The notes under the pieces: model-generated
Seen by the model: the letters and a program-made list of their open reading frames with translations, nothing else
The model's database searches: none
What the model was told of the DNA's origin: nothing
Translations under genes and position numbers: made by a program
Assembly (NCBI GenBank): GCA_035711805.1
Contig: DASTBV010000167.1
Span: forward strand, 32,089 to 96,088
Source: Gp6-AA40 sp035711805
GTDB taxonomy: Bacteria > Acidobacteriota > Vicinamibacteria > Vicinamibacterales > UBA2999
DNA length: 64,000 nucleotides
Reading direction: 5' to 3'
Part shown: positions 28,671 through 37,530 of the stretch, one piece after another
Position numbering within the stretch: the first letter of the stretch is position 1
Layout of the letters: each line of letters begins with the position of its first letter

Positions 28671-29993
28671 TCAGGCGCGAACCTCTGCCCGAATCGCGCG
28701 TTCGCGCAGCACCTCGGCGTGCGGGGTCATCAGCGTCACGCCGACTATCGACGCGCTGGTCGCCACGATCTGATACCACGCCGGTACCATCGGATTCCCG
28801 GTCACGTCGATGAGCCACGCCACGACGAACTGGGTGGTACCGCCGAAAATCATCACGCCTAACGCGTAAAGAATCGCCAGGCCGCTCGAGCGGACGGATT
28901 GCGGGAAGGCTTCCGCCATGAACGCATACGCGGCCCCGATTCCGATCGCATACACAAATCCGAGGAACAGGTTACAAATGACGATGACGGCCAGCGAGGC
29001 GTCGGGCGACGTGAGGATCAAATAGACGGGAGAGACGATGAGCACGAACGCGACGCGCGACAGGATCAGCATACGTTTGCGGCCCAGACGATCGAGCCAG
29101 ACACCAACGGCAAGACCGGCGATTTGCGCAACGGCATTGGTCAGGCCCAGCATGTTGGCCACCGTCGCCGACAGATTCAGCGTGGTGATCGCGTAGGTGG
29201 TCATGTAGTTCAGCACGTAGGTCGAGACCGTGCCGCCGCAGATGATGAGGACACCGAACGTCACCGCGCGTGAGTGCCCGCGCCACAGCTCGCCGAGCAC
29301 AGCGGCCGTCGACCGGTGCGTCTGGGCTTCAGCGATGGTTTCGGGCAGCTGCCGCCGGATGTAGAACGCAACCGGCGCGATCAACACGCCGAGCAGGAAG
29401 GGAATCCGCCAGCCCCAGGCATACAGTGCATCGCGCGTGAGCGTCGCGGCAAGGATCAACCCGATACCGGCGCCCACGATCGCGGCGATCTGTTGGCTGT
29501 AGGCCTGCCACGCCGTCAGCGCGGCGCGCTTCTCCGGCGGTGCGGCCTCGAGCAGATACGTCGTCGCCGGACCGACTTCGCCGCCGCACGAGAATCCCTG
29601 AATGAGCCGCGCGAGGACGAGCAGGACCGGTGCCGCGATCCCGATCTGCGCGTAGGACGGCGTCAGGGCGATCATCAGCGAGCCGACCGACATCAACAGA
29701 AGCGTGAGCGTCAACGCGGCGCGGCGGCCGACGCGATCCGCATACGGACCGATGATCGCTGCGCCCAGCGGCCGCGTCACGAACCCGACCCCGAATGTTG
29801 CCAGTGCTCCGAGGAGTCTGCCGATCTGGGAATCGCCCGGGAAGAACGCGTCGCCGATCATCACCGCGAAGAACGTGAACACCAGGAAGTCGTAGAACTC
29901 GAGAAAGTTGCCGACGACAACGGCGACGACCGCTTTCATCGGCAGCGCCCCCGGCGGGGCCGCGGCGCTCGACGGGGACGACGGGATGGGCAT
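28671..29993 (-). CDS. MHS-family major facilitator transporter (citrate-type)
   Basis: The 440-residue membrane protein has about 12 hydrophobic segments and MHS-family hallmarks: GNFLEFYDF at helix 1, DRVGRRAAL in loop 2-3 and RLIQGFSCGGEVGP in helix 4. The GFSCGGEVGPATTYLLE segment resembles proton-coupled citrate/tricarballylate symporters, so a carboxylate substrate is a reasonable guess. It starts at ATG 29993; a TACAGT -10-like box lies eight bases upstream (30002-30007). The open frame of the upstream metallo-beta-lactamase gene runs 665 bases into this gene in another frame, which is probably an artefact of stop-codon loss. Confidence 0.87.
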   Translation of the reverse strand: MPIPSSPSSAAAPPGALPMKAVVAVVVGNFLEFYDFLVFTFFAVMIGDAFFPGDSQIGRLLGALATFGVGFVTRPLGAAIIGPYADRVGRRAALTLTLLLMSVGSLMIALTPSYAQIGIAAPVLLVLARLIQGFSCGGEVGPATTYLLEAAPPEKRAALTAWQAYSQQIAAIVGAGIGLILAATLTRDALYAWGWRIPFLLGVLIAPVAFYIRRQLPETIAEAQTHRSTAAVLGELWRGHSRAVTFGVLIICGGTVSTYVLNYMTTYAITTLNLSATVANMLGLTNAVAQIAGLAVGVWLDRLGRKRMLILSRVAFVLIVSPVYLILTSPDASLAVIVICNLFLGFVYAIGIGAAYAFMAEAFPQSVRSSGLAILYALGVMIFGGTTQFVVAWLIDVTGNPMVPAWYQIVATSASIVGVTLMTPHAEVLRERAIRAEVRA

Positions 29994-31005
29994 GGTGCGT
30001 AACTGTAGATCGGTGCCTTCCCGGACGGATGGGGCTCGCTATCGCATTTTTCAAATGCGCCGAGCGCGGATTTCGTGGGGCGAGCCTTGCAGGCTCGCCT
30101 CGCGAACCCGCAGGGTTCGCGCCACGGGAGTGAAATCCGCGCGAGGCAAGGGCGCCCTCGGCAAGGGACGACCATCGCCAGCCTGTGCCGGAGGACGCGA
30201 TACGTCCGAGCGCCGGGAACGGCAGGTGCGAGGCCATCACCAGCGTGCCGCCGGCCTCCGCGCCGGCCAGCACCCGCTGGCGCGTGGCAACCATGTGCAC
30301 GGGGCTATGGTCGAAAACGGCGACGGCGTCCGGGTACTCGATGTCGAGCGGATGCAGGACGGTGTCGGCGAGGAACAGCAGTCGCTCCCCGTCCGATTCG
30401 ATCTGAAGAGCCATGTGTCCCGGCGTATGTCCGGGCGTGGCCAGCGCGGAGACACCGGGAGCGATCGGCCCGTCTCCCGTGATCAAGTCGAGCTGCGGTC
30501 GGATCGGCGGCAGGTTTCGCCAGGCGGTCGCGCGCACGAGTTGTTTCAACCAATCTGCGGCCGGCAGCTCGTCGAGAGAAGGGCCGGAGTCCCAGTACTC
30601 CCATTCCTGTCGCATCATCACGTGACGTGCCGCCGGGAACGCGAGCCGTCCGCTGTCATCGAGGTTCCCGCCTATGTGATCGGGATGACCGTGCGACAGA
30701 ACGACGATGTCGATGTCCGAACGGTCGATCCCCGCCTGCCGGAGGAGGCCGGGCAGGCGCCCTGTGGTCGGGCCGAATCCTGCGGCACCGGTATCGACGA
30801 GCATCCGGTGCCGGCCTGTATCGACATACAGGCAGATGTAGGGGACCTCAATCGTCTCGACCGGTTGTCCGGAACCAAGCCGAGGTTCGTACTGTTCCCT
30901 CGGGAGATTCGAGAAAAACAGCTCCGGCGGATATCGGAACGTTCCGTCCAGCAGGGCAAGACATCGGAAGCGGCCGACTCGAAACTCAAACGTGTCTCTG
31001 TTCAC
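29329..31005 (-). CDS. Metallo-beta-lactamase fold hydrolase with abnormal read-through C-terminus
   Basis: GTG 31005 follows a GGGGAGCAGGGG ribosome-binding region, 20 bases after the preceding gene. Residues 1-280 form a complete metallo-beta-lactamase protein of the lactonase-like group. They include metal motif HGHPDH (105-110), GHTPGH, LADT (bridging Asp) and the end segment SHLPFPALGR...GWRW. After about position 30170 the frame fails to stop. It crosses a PAL-B palindromic repeat and continues 665 bases into the transporter gene out of frame, to 29329. The extra 280 residues are Arg/Pro-rich and unlike any domain, so the functional product probably ends near 30170. It likely hydrolyses a lactone or other ester; the substrate is unknown. 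Confidence 0.72.
   Translation of the reverse strand: MNRDTFEFRVGRFRCLALLDGTFRYPPELFFSNLPREQYEPRLGSGQPVETIEVPYICLYVDTGRHRMLVDTGAAGFGPTTGRLPGLLRQAGIDRSDIDIVVLSHGHPDHIGGNLDDSGRLAFPAARHVMMRQEWEYWDSGPSLDELPAADWLKQLVRATAWRNLPPIRPQLDLITGDGPIAPGVSALATPGHTPGHMALQIESDGERLLFLADTVLHPLDIEYPDAVAVFDHSPVHMVATRQRVLAGAEAGGTLVMASHLPFPALGRIASSGTGWRWSSLAEGALASRGFHSRGANPAGSRGEPARLAPRNPRSAHLKNAIASPIRPGRHRSTVTHHAHPVVPVERRGPAGGAADESGRRRCRRQLSRVLRLPGVHVLRGDDRRRVLPGRFPDRQTPRSTGNIRGRVRDAAAGRSDHRSVCGSRRPPRRVDAHASVDVGRLADDRPDAVLRADRDRGTGPARPRAAHSGILVRRRSRSGDDVSARGRTAGEARRADGVAGLQPTDRRDRGRRYRVDPCRDAHARCTVCLGLADSLPARRVDRAGCVLHPAAAARNHR
30074..30126. repeat. Palindromic repeat, family PAL-B copy 5
   Basis: Outer arms CGTGG and CCACG enclose two hairpins (GGCGAGCCT/AGGCTCGCC around TGC; GCGAACCC/GGGTTCGC around GCA). 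It lies between the end of the metallo-beta-lactamase core and the transporter start. Confidence 0.8.
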
Positions 31006-31025
31006 CGCCCCTGCTCCCCGCGAGG

Positions 31026-32831
31026 TCACGAATGCGAGGCCGCCGCGAGCCCCAGCCGCTGGATCAGCTGTTGAAATCGAAGATGGCTGCGGAGCGGCGC
31101 CAGCTTCGGGTCGACCATGCTGAACAGAAGCCAGGGACATCGATCGTCGAAGGCCTGTTCCAAACGGTCCAGCGCTCCGTCGAGGTCGCCTAAACGAATG
31201 AGAATCGCCGCCACGAACACTTGTGACACGTACCTGGTGTCTGCCAGACGCGTCAACTCACCGAGAACCTTCCGGGCGCGCTCGGCGTCGTTCGTGGCCG
31301 CGTGCACCAGGCCGATCGCCGCCACCACGGCCGTGCTGCGGTCGGACAGCCGCTCAGCTTCGGTCAACGCATCCGCCGCCTCGTCGAATCTCCCGCACTG
31401 CGCGAGTGCAAGCCCGAGATACCAGTGCGTGGGATAGAAATACGCGTCGAGATCGATCGTCCGGCGATACTGCCCGACCGCGCGATCGAAGCGGCCACTG
31501 TAGTAGTCGATAAAGCCGACCGCAGCGTTGATGTTCAGGGCGATTGGATCCGAGACGAGCGCGCGGCGAATCTGTTCACCGGCCTCCTCGAATCGCCCGG
31601 TGGCGACGAGATGCTCGGCGAGCGCCTGCCGGGCCCGCGAGTAGTCGGGATCGTCGGCGATGGCCGCGTGAAGCTCGGCTTCGGCGGCTGACAGATCGTG
31701 GTCGAGATGTGTCTTCGTCCAGGCGAGGACCGTCCGCGCTTCTGCCACCGTCGGATCGATGGCGAGGGCCTGCTGCGCGGCCAGCCGTGCCTTCGGCCAG
31801 GCGTCGCGCGGACGCATGTGACCGTAGTAGGCCAGCGGCACATAGCATTCGGCCAGCCCAGCGTAGGCGGGCGCGTACGCCGGCGCGATTGCTATCGCGT
31901 CCTGATAATGCCGGATCGCCATGTGGAGCGCCTTCGCCGTCCGTTTTCCCCACTGAAACCGGCCCTTCAGGTACAGCTGGTGCGCCTCGAGGCTCGTCGT
32001 GGCGCGCCTGGCGTCACGCAGGCGCCGATCGCCGAGCTCGACGCGCAGCGACGCCGCGATGGCGTCGGCGATTTCATCCTGGATCGCGAAGACGTCGGCG
32101 AGTTCGCGGTCGTAACGCTGCGACCACACATGGCTCCCGTCCGCGGCGGCGATGAGCTGTGCGCTGATGCGGATCCGGTTGCCCGACTTGCGAATGCTGC
32201 CTTCGAGTACATGCCCGACGCCGAGTGCGCGCGCGATGCCGCGAACGTCTTCGTTGCGCCCCTTGAACGCAAACGAGGACGTGCGGGCAATGACTTTCAG
32301 CCCCGGCACACGCGTCAGCAGGTCGAGGATGTCCTCTGCCAGGCCGTCGCTGAAGTAATCGCTGTCCGGGTCTGCGGTCAGATTGAGAAACGGAAGAACA
32401 GCGATCGAGGGCGCGCCGCTGCGCAGCGCTGTGGCCGCGGTCAGGGGCAGGTCGTCATCCACCGCCGCAGCAACATCCGCGGCGAAGACATATCCGCGCC
32501 GCGGAATCGTGCGAATGATGTTGCGCTCGTCATCGCCGAGAACCCGCCTCACTTCCGCCATGCACTGCGCCAGCGAGTTGTCGGTGACGGCGACGCCGGG
32601 CCAGACCGCGTCCACGAGCTCGTCTTTCGTCACGACACGGCCATGGTGCTGCACCAGGTAGGCGAGCAGGTCGAATGCCTTGGCACGGACGTCAACGGCA
32701 TCGCGCTGCCGCCGGAGAAAGCCCGTCTCCAGGTCGAGCGTGAACTCGCCGAACTGGTATCGCCGCTGCCGCCGCTCCTCTGATCCCGGACTCGTCGCAG
32801 CCACCCGGACCCACCCCCCAAGGGAGCCCAT
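31026..32831 (-). CDS. CadC-like regulator: winged helix, TolB-like region, TPR repeats
   Basis: The 601-residue product begins with an OmpR/PhoB-type winged-helix DNA-binding domain (about residues 24-105, with VRAKAFDLLAYLV and the wing segment RTIPRRGYVF). It continues with the TolB-like region found in adenylate-cyclase-type regulators (IAVLPFLNLTADPDSDYFSDG, 140-270). About eight TPR repeats fill the rest. There is no receiver domain and no evident membrane span, unlike CadC itself. Such proteins are usually transcriptional activators of neighbouring genes. The metallo-beta-lactamase gene follows 20 bases downstream and is the obvious candidate for co-expression. An in-frame GTG at residue 9 is an alternative start. 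Confidence 0.86.
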   Translation of the reverse strand: MGSLGGWVRVAATSPGSEERRQRRYQFGEFTLDLETGFLRRQRDAVDVRAKAFDLLAYLVQHHGRVVTKDELVDAVWPGVAVTDNSLAQCMAEVRRVLGDDERNIIRTIPRRGYVFAADVAAAVDDDLPLTAATALRSGAPSIAVLPFLNLTADPDSDYFSDGLAEDILDLLTRVPGLKVIARTSSFAFKGRNEDVRGIARALGVGHVLEGSIRKSGNRIRISAQLIAAADGSHVWSQRYDRELADVFAIQDEIADAIAASLRVELGDRRLRDARRATTSLEAHQLYLKGRFQWGKRTAKALHMAIRHYQDAIAIAPAYAPAYAGLAECYVPLAYYGHMRPRDAWPKARLAAQQALAIDPTVAEARTVLAWTKTHLDHDLSAAEAELHAAIADDPDYSRARQALAEHLVATGRFEEAGEQIRRALVSDPIALNINAAVGFIDYYSGRFDRAVGQYRRTIDLDAYFYPTHWYLGLALAQCGRFDEAADALTEAERLSDRSTAVVAAIGLVHAATNDAERARKVLGELTRLADTRYVSQVFVAAILIRLGDLDGALDRLEQAFDDRCPWLLFSMVDPKLAPLRSHLRFQQLIQRLGLAAASHS

Positions 32832-32930
32832 ACCCTAGCACCACTTTCAGCCTTTTATCAGGCCGATTTCATGTGTCTGTCACGACTTGCGGCGGCGCGT
32901 TCCGTAGCGTAGGCCCTCGAGGAGGAACCT

Positions 32931-33530
32931 ATGACCGGAACGTCCACAACGACGGGCATGCGGCTGGCGCTCACCGTGTGCGCCGGATTTCTCGCCGCCG
33001 CCTGCGGCTCATCACCGACCAGTCCAAACGCCATCCCGACAGCCACGGGACCGGCGTTCGCCGGGTCGCCAGCAAGCGACGGCGCGACGCGGCTGAATTT
33101 CTCGGTCGATCTGACCGTACCGGCCTACCCGGTGTGCGCGCTGACACCGGTGGGTGCCGGTACGCTGCACGGCGAGGGGGTGCTGACGGTCGTCCTCCGC
33201 TCCGTGACGGATCCCAACGGCGGAACGCGAATCGGCTCGAGCATCCATGGTCACGGCACCGCGACGGACGCCACCGGCGCGCGGTGGATCTGGAGCGACG
33301 CGGATCTGAACAACGAGCTCTTCGCCAGCGGCAACACATCGCCGAACTCGTTCTCGCAGACGGTACACGAGGGCTTCCACGTCATCGGCCCCAAGGGGCA
33401 GAAGATCATGGTCATCGGCACGTTCCACATCACCATGGTCAACGGCACGACGATCGTCGAGGTCGAACACGGCAACCACGAGGAGGCCGAGACCTGCGAG
33501 AGCGGCTTCGCCCTGACGCCTCTCCCGTAG
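32931..33530 (+). CDS. Lipoprotein of unknown function, 199 aa
   Basis: ATG 32931 follows a strong ribosome-binding site (GAGGAGGAAC). Residues 10-25 form a lipoprotein signal with lipobox LAAAC (C25), then a Ser/Pro/Thr-rich linker. The mature part has beta-strand-like alternation, a His/Gly segment (SIHGHGTATD) and a C-terminal HGNHEEAETCESGF stretch. I do not recognise the family. The gene precedes a MauG-like peroxidase by 19 bases and is probably co-transcribed with it, so it may serve the same envelope process. It is divergent from the CadC-like regulator, which could control both. Confidence 0.75.
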   Translation: MTGTSTTTGMRLALTVCAGFLAAACGSSPTSPNAIPTATGPAFAGSPASDGATRLNFSVDLTVPAYPVCALTPVGAGTLHGEGVLTVVLRSVTDPNGGTRIGSSIHGHGTATDATGARWIWSDADLNNELFASGNTSPNSFSQTVHEGFHVIGPKGQKIMVIGTFHITMVNGTTIVEVEHGNHEEAETCESGFALTPLP

Positions 33531-33549
33531 CGGACGCTGGAGCATCGCC

Positions 33550-35058
33550 ATGAAACGCCTCCACGCTTTATCGGCCCTGCCGGTGTGCATTGCGGCGTCC
33601 GTTATCGCCTGGTCCGCGGCGGCCGTTGTCGCTGCCGCGGACATCGATGCCGAACTCGCAGCGGTGCTGCGGCGTGCCGGTTTTACCGGCGCAATCGAGT
33701 CCACGCTGACCACCCGTCTCGGACGGCCGCTCGACCCGCGACTGGCAAACCTGGGTCGGCTGCTCTTCTTCGACAGGATTGGCGCGCTGCGCGGCGACAA
33801 CGCATGCGCGGGGTGTCATTCGCCGACGGCTGGCTTCGGCGATACGCAATCGATCGCCATCGGAATCCAGAACAATGACATCGTCGGCCACAATCGGCGC
33901 GGCCCTCGCAACCAGCGCCGGACACCGACCGTCGTCAACAGTGCGTTCTTGCCGAGCCTGATGTGGAACGGGCGCTTCTTTGCCCCCTCGCAGGATCCCT
34001 TCGACAACTCGCGTGGCTTCGTCTTTCCACTTCCCGAAGGCGAGACGGCGTTTCCGCCCTACGATCCAACGATCACGACGCTGCTCGCCGCGCAGGGTCA
34101 CATCCCTCCAACCGAGCTCGTCGAGGTCGCCGGATTCGCCGGAACGGCAGGCACGATCGGTCCGGAGTTCGATCAGTTCGACGACGGCGTCGGGGAAGCG
34201 GTGCCGGCGCCGGACGCCAGCGGATTCCGCAACGAGCCGATCCGGCAGGCGCTGCTGGCGAGGCTCAACGCCTCCGCCGCGTACCGAGCCCTGTTCGCCG
34301 AGGCGTTTCCCGCGGTGCGGGCGGGCGCGCCGATTGACTTCTCGATGTTCGGGCGCGCCATCGCGGAGTTCGAGTTCACGCTGGTTTTTGCCACCGCACC
34401 CATCGATCGCTTCGCGCGCGGCGAGCACACGGCAATGACGATCAAGGAAAAGAAAGGCGCATTGCTGTTCTTTGGTTCCGCCGGCTGCGTCCACTGCCAT
34501 GCGGTATCGGGGCGCGCGAACGAGATGTTCAGCGACTTCGAGATGCACGTCGTCGCGGTACCGCAGATCGCGCCGCGCTTCGGTGCCGGCACCGGAAACG
34601 TCATCTTCGACGGCCCGGGGCGGGACGAGGATTTCGGCCTGGAACAAGTCACGGGCGATCCCGCCGATCGCTACAAGTTCCGCACCTCGCCGCTGCGCAA
34701 CGCCGGCATTCAGCCGACGTTCTTTCACAACGGCGCGTTCACCAGGCTCGAGGATGCCATCGGGCATCATCTGAATGTGGCGGAATCGGCGAGGGAGTAT
34801 CAGGCGGCGGCGGCCGGCGTCGATCGGGACCTGCGCGATCGCCTCGGACCCGTTGAACCGATGCTGGCCCGTGTCGCTCCGCGCCTTGCAAGCCCGCTGT
34901 TCATTCGAGGGGGCGATTTCGAGAATCTGGTGGCCTTCGTCCGGACCGGGCTGCTCGACCCTCGTGCGCTGCCGCGGCACCTGTGCGCCATCGCGCCGGA
35001 ATCGTTGCCCAGTGGCTTGCCGCCGCTGCGATTCCAGCAGTGTCCGGCAGTCAGGTGA
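33550..35058 (+). CDS. Di-heme cytochrome c peroxidase / MauG-like protein
   Basis: The 502-residue product has a signal peptide (residues 1-28) and two heme motifs, CAGCH (C86, C89, H90) and CVHCH (C313, C316, H317). This is the spacing expected for the two-domain bacterial cytochrome c peroxidase/MauG family. Segments such as GLGRLLFFD-like NLGRLLFFDRIG and TPTVVNSAFLPSLMWNGRF are classic for the family, as is RTSPLRNAGIQPTFFHNGAF near the C-terminal heme. At 500 residues it is longer than typical peroxidases (about 330), more like the acidobacterial MauG-like branch. It would reduce peroxide or oxidise a periplasmic protein. The product is exported, and the preceding lipoprotein gene is its likely operon partner. 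Confidence 0.9.
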   Translation: MKRLHALSALPVCIAASVIAWSAAAVVAAADIDAELAAVLRRAGFTGAIESTLTTRLGRPLDPRLANLGRLLFFDRIGALRGDNACAGCHSPTAGFGDTQSIAIGIQNNDIVGHNRRGPRNQRRTPTVVNSAFLPSLMWNGRFFAPSQDPFDNSRGFVFPLPEGETAFPPYDPTITTLLAAQGHIPPTELVEVAGFAGTAGTIGPEFDQFDDGVGEAVPAPDASGFRNEPIRQALLARLNASAAYRALFAEAFPAVRAGAPIDFSMFGRAIAEFEFTLVFATAPIDRFARGEHTAMTIKEKKGALLFFGSAGCVHCHAVSGRANEMFSDFEMHVVAVPQIAPRFGAGTGNVIFDGPGRDEDFGLEQVTGDPADRYKFRTSPLRNAGIQPTFFHNGAFTRLEDAIGHHLNVAESAREYQAAAAGVDRDLRDRLGPVEPMLARVAPRLASPLFIRGGDFENLVAFVRTGLLDPRALPRHLCAIAPESLPSGLPPLRFQQCPAVR

Positions 35059-35116
35059 GATGAGGGTGAAGGGACGGTCGGTACCCGCTCCGGCCGCCCC
35101 TCGTTCGGGCGCCGCA

Positions 35117-35488
35117 TCAGCGGTGCCTGAACCCGTTGCCGCTGCGTGACGCCGACGGGAACCACGCCTGGATCGGCACCGGTTCGCCTTTCGCCGCCTC
35201 GCCGACGGTCAGCCGATCCGTGTTCCCCTCCGGGCGACGGATCACGTCGGTAAACCCGGTGTAGAGCACGCGGTTGGTGGCGCGATCCGTCACACGCACG
35301 AGATCGGCGTGGCCCTCGACCACCTCGAACGCATAGGTTCCCGGCGCGAGGACGACCCCCGGAAGGGCCATCGCACGGCCGATCGTCAAATAGTCGAGCC
35401 GGCCGATATTTGCGGCCGTGCTGGATGCGGCAATCGCGAACGAAGCCAGCACGAGGCCGGCGACGAACAGCGACTTGGTTCTGGTCAT
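35117..35488 (-). CDS. Small secreted protein, 123 aa
   Basis: ATG 35488 follows GGAGGACAG, a good ribosome-binding site, and gives a signal peptide (residues 1-25). The mature protein of about 98 residues has segments LPGVVLAPGTYAFEVVEGHADLVRV and TNRVLYTGFTDVI. I associate these with a widespread acidobacterial family of small secreted beta-sandwich proteins of unknown function. It converges on the MauG-like gene (59-base gap) and is divergent from the sigma-factor gene. No enzymatic motif is visible. Confidence 0.75.
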   Translation of the reverse strand: MTRTKSLFVAGLVLASFAIAASSTAANIGRLDYLTIGRAMALPGVVLAPGTYAFEVVEGHADLVRVTDRATNRVLYTGFTDVIRRPEGNTDRLTVGEAAKGEPVPIQAWFPSASRSGNGFRHR

Positions 35489-35587
35489 TGATCTGTCCTC
35501 CTTGCCCATATCAACGACGCGGAGGGAGTGACCGAACCGCGTTCGGGGCGTTGTATAGGAAGACGCGCACTGTGCCGCCGCAACAGC

Positions 35588-35593
35588 TATGAT
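35588..35593 (+). promoter_or_regulatory. Putative -10 box of the sigma-factor gene
   Basis: TATGAT lies 14 bases before ATG 35608, giving a predicted leader of about eight bases. Confidence 0.4.
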
Positions 35594-35607
35594 CCGGACC
35601 CTGCACC

Positions 35608-36216
35608 ATGACTGACGATCAGCGCGACGAAGGCGAGCCGCTGCTCAGCGACGAGAGCACCATCGAGCTGGTGATCAAGGCGCGCGAGGGAGATCGCGGT
35701 GCCGTTCAGGCGCTGCTGCAGCGCTGTCTGCCGGAAGTGCGACGCTGGGCGCACGGGCGGCTGCCGGCGCATGCCCGCGACGCGCTCGACACCGGCGACC
35801 TCGTCCAGGAAGCGGCGCTGCGTTTACTGAAGCGCGTCGACGATTTCGAGCCGCGGCACGTCGGGGCCATGCAGGCGTATCTGAAGCAGTCGATCATCAA
35901 CCGCATTCGAGACGAAATCCGGCGCGTGGGCCGGCGTCCGGCGCCGGTCGAACTCGTCGAGGATCCACCGGGAGATGCACCGTCGCCGCTCGAGACGACG
36001 ATTCAGCACGAATCCTACGAGCGCTACCGAAACGCGCTCGGGCGTCTGACGGCGCGCGACCGCGAGCTGGTCGTGGCGCGAATGGAAGCGCAGTGGAGCT
36101 TCGCGCAGATCGCCGAACGCTTCGGCCTTCCGACGGCCGATGCGGCGCGGATGGCGGTCAACCGCGCGCTCAAGAAACTCTCGGGAGAGCTCACCGAGGA
36201 CGGGGCGCTGGCATAA
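35608..36216 (+). CDS. ECF-type RNA polymerase sigma factor, 202 aa
   Basis: The product has the two DNA-contacting regions of group 4 sigma factors. Region 2 (about residues 20-100) contains DTGDLVQEAALRLLKRVDDFEP, where the DLVQE motif binds the core enzyme. Region 4 (135-195) has a helix-turn-helix around WSFAQIAERFGLPTADAARMAVNRALKKL. It belongs to the subgroup common in Acidobacteria and Planctomycetes that is often linked to Ser/Thr kinases. No anti-sigma factor gene is adjacent. The 3' end overlaps the convergent EamA gene by 26 bases. Confidence 0.88.
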   Translation: MTDDQRDEGEPLLSDESTIELVIKAREGDRGAVQALLQRCLPEVRRWAHGRLPAHARDALDTGDLVQEAALRLLKRVDDFEPRHVGAMQAYLKQSIINRIRDEIRRVGRRPAPVELVEDPPGDAPSPLETTIQHESYERYRNALGRLTARDRELVVARMEAQWSFAQIAERFGLPTADAARMAVNRALKKLSGELTEDGALA

Positions 36217-37093
36217 GCGCAAGGGCGACGCCGGCCACGATCAGCACGGCCCCAACGACCGTCCACACCGTCGGCCGCTCGGCGAGGAAGACGAACCCCA
36301 GCACCAGCGCGATCGCCGGCGTGAAGACCGCGATGAAGCTGAGGCTCGTCACGCTCCAGGTTTTCAGCATCGAGAAGTACACGAGGAACGCCAGCACCGT
36401 GCCGGCGAGCGCGAGATACAGCACGGCGCCCCACGTCGCGGCGTCCGGCGGCAGCGCGAAACCGTCGCCACGCGCATAAGACGCCACGGCCAGCGCAAGG
36501 GCCCCGAGCAGCATCGAGGGGGCGTTCAACGCGGCGGGGTGCAGGGCCGCCCCGTGTTTCTTGGTCGCGACCGAGGCGATCGCGGCCAGGAGAGCGCCGC
36601 CAATCACTGCCGCCATGGGCCAGAACTGCTGCACGTCGAGACGGGCGCGATCGGCGAACAGCGTCGTGACGCCAAGGAACGCGAGCAGCGTTCCGGTGAA
36701 CGTGAGCGCCGTGATTCGTTCGCCTGGCAGGTAGGCATGAGCCACCGCGATGGTGATCAGCGGAAGCGTGGCGAAGAGAATCGCGGTGAGACCGCTGTCG
36801 ATGTACTGCTCGGCCCAGTAAATGGCGCCGTAATCGCCGGCAAACATCAACAGCGCGACGACCGCGATCAGTCGCCATTCGGTACGGCCGCGCGGCCAGC
36901 GCGCGCCGACAGCCGCCACCATCAACGCCATCACGAGGCCGGCGACGAAGAACCGGACCGCCGCCACGTTGAACGGCCCCAATCCGCCGTAGCCGACCTT
37001 GATGACGAGCCATGTCGAACCCCAGATCAGACACAGGAGCAGGTACAGCGCAACGCCGGCGGCGGTGGAGCGGTGAGCAGGGCGGGCAGGCAC
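36191..37093 (-). CDS. EamA-family drug/metabolite transporter
   Basis: The 300-residue membrane protein has ten hydrophobic segments in two EamA (DUF6) repeats. The first starts LYLLLCLIWGSTWLVIKVGYG and the second WPMAAVIGGALLAAIASV, and each ends with a Pro-containing helix (FATLPLITI; AVFTPAIALVLGFVFLAERP). The family exports amino acids, metabolites or drugs; the substrate cannot be read from sequence. The start is GTG 37093, with a CATAAT -10-like box about 24 bases upstream, in a divergent promoter region shared with the XRE gene. The stop lies inside the 3' end of the sigma-factor gene on the other strand. Confidence 0.88.
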   Translation of the reverse strand: MPARPAHRSTAAGVALYLLLCLIWGSTWLVIKVGYGGLGPFNVAAVRFFVAGLVMALMVAAVGARWPRGRTEWRLIAVVALLMFAGDYGAIYWAEQYIDSGLTAILFATLPLITIAVAHAYLPGERITALTFTGTLLAFLGVTTLFADRARLDVQQFWPMAAVIGGALLAAIASVATKKHGAALHPAALNAPSMLLGALALAVASYARGDGFALPPDAATWGAVLYLALAGTVLAFLVYFSMLKTWSVTSLSFIAVFTPAIALVLGFVFLAERPTVWTVVGAVLIVAGVALALMPAPRPR

Positions 37094-37165
37094 TCGACGC
37101 GATTCCCCGAGTCAGTCATTATGATCACGCCCGGGCCGCAAATCGTTTCGTGCGGGACGTGAGCT

Positions 37166-37519
37166 ATGTCAGGCAGCGAAGATCCGGTTCTCGTCGCGTT
37201 CGGCGAATTCGTGCGTGCGCAGCGTCAGCTGGCGCACGTGTCGCTGCGCAACCTCGCCAAGATGTCCGGCGTCTCCGATTCGTACCTGAGCCAGATCGAG
37301 CGCGGAAACTACCGGCCTTCTCCTCAAGTGGTCAAGGCCCTGGCGACGGCATTCGGGCTGAAGCCCGGGCAGCTCTACACGATGCTCGGGTTCATGGACG
37401 AGACGGACTCGTCTGCGCCTCCGAACGTCGAGCAGGCCATCCAGATGGATCCGCGGCTGCAGCCGGCGCAGAAAGAGGCCCTCGTCCGCGTGTACCGATC
37501 CTTCCTCGGCGAGGGGTAG
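37166..37519 (+). CDS. XRE-family helix-turn-helix regulator heading the PHA locus
   Basis: The 117-residue product has a Cro/CI-type helix-turn-helix (residues 12-70) with the pattern SLRNLAKMSGVSDSYLSQIERG, where the second helix reads DNA. A short C-terminal region (75-117) may mediate dimerisation. It is the first gene of the plus-strand PHA cluster, 11 bases ahead of a phasin-like gene, so a role in controlling PHA genes is likely by context. The -10-like box of the next gene overlaps its stop codon. TATGAT (37120-37125) in the divergent gap could be its own -10 box, leaving a leader of about 34 bases. Confidence 0.87.
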   Translation: MSGSEDPVLVAFGEFVRAQRQLAHVSLRNLAKMSGVSDSYLSQIERGNYRPSPQVVKALATAFGLKPGQLYTMLGFMDETDSSAPPNVEQAIQMDPRLQPAQKEALVRVYRSFLGEG

Positions 37520-37522
37520 AAT
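37517..37522 (+). promoter_or_regulatory. -10-like box overlapping a stop codon
   Basis: TAGAAT begins with the TAG stop of the XRE gene and lies eight bases before ATG 37531, predicting a nearly leaderless message for the phasin-like gene. Confidence 0.4.
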
Positions 37523-37530
37523 CTGCGCCC

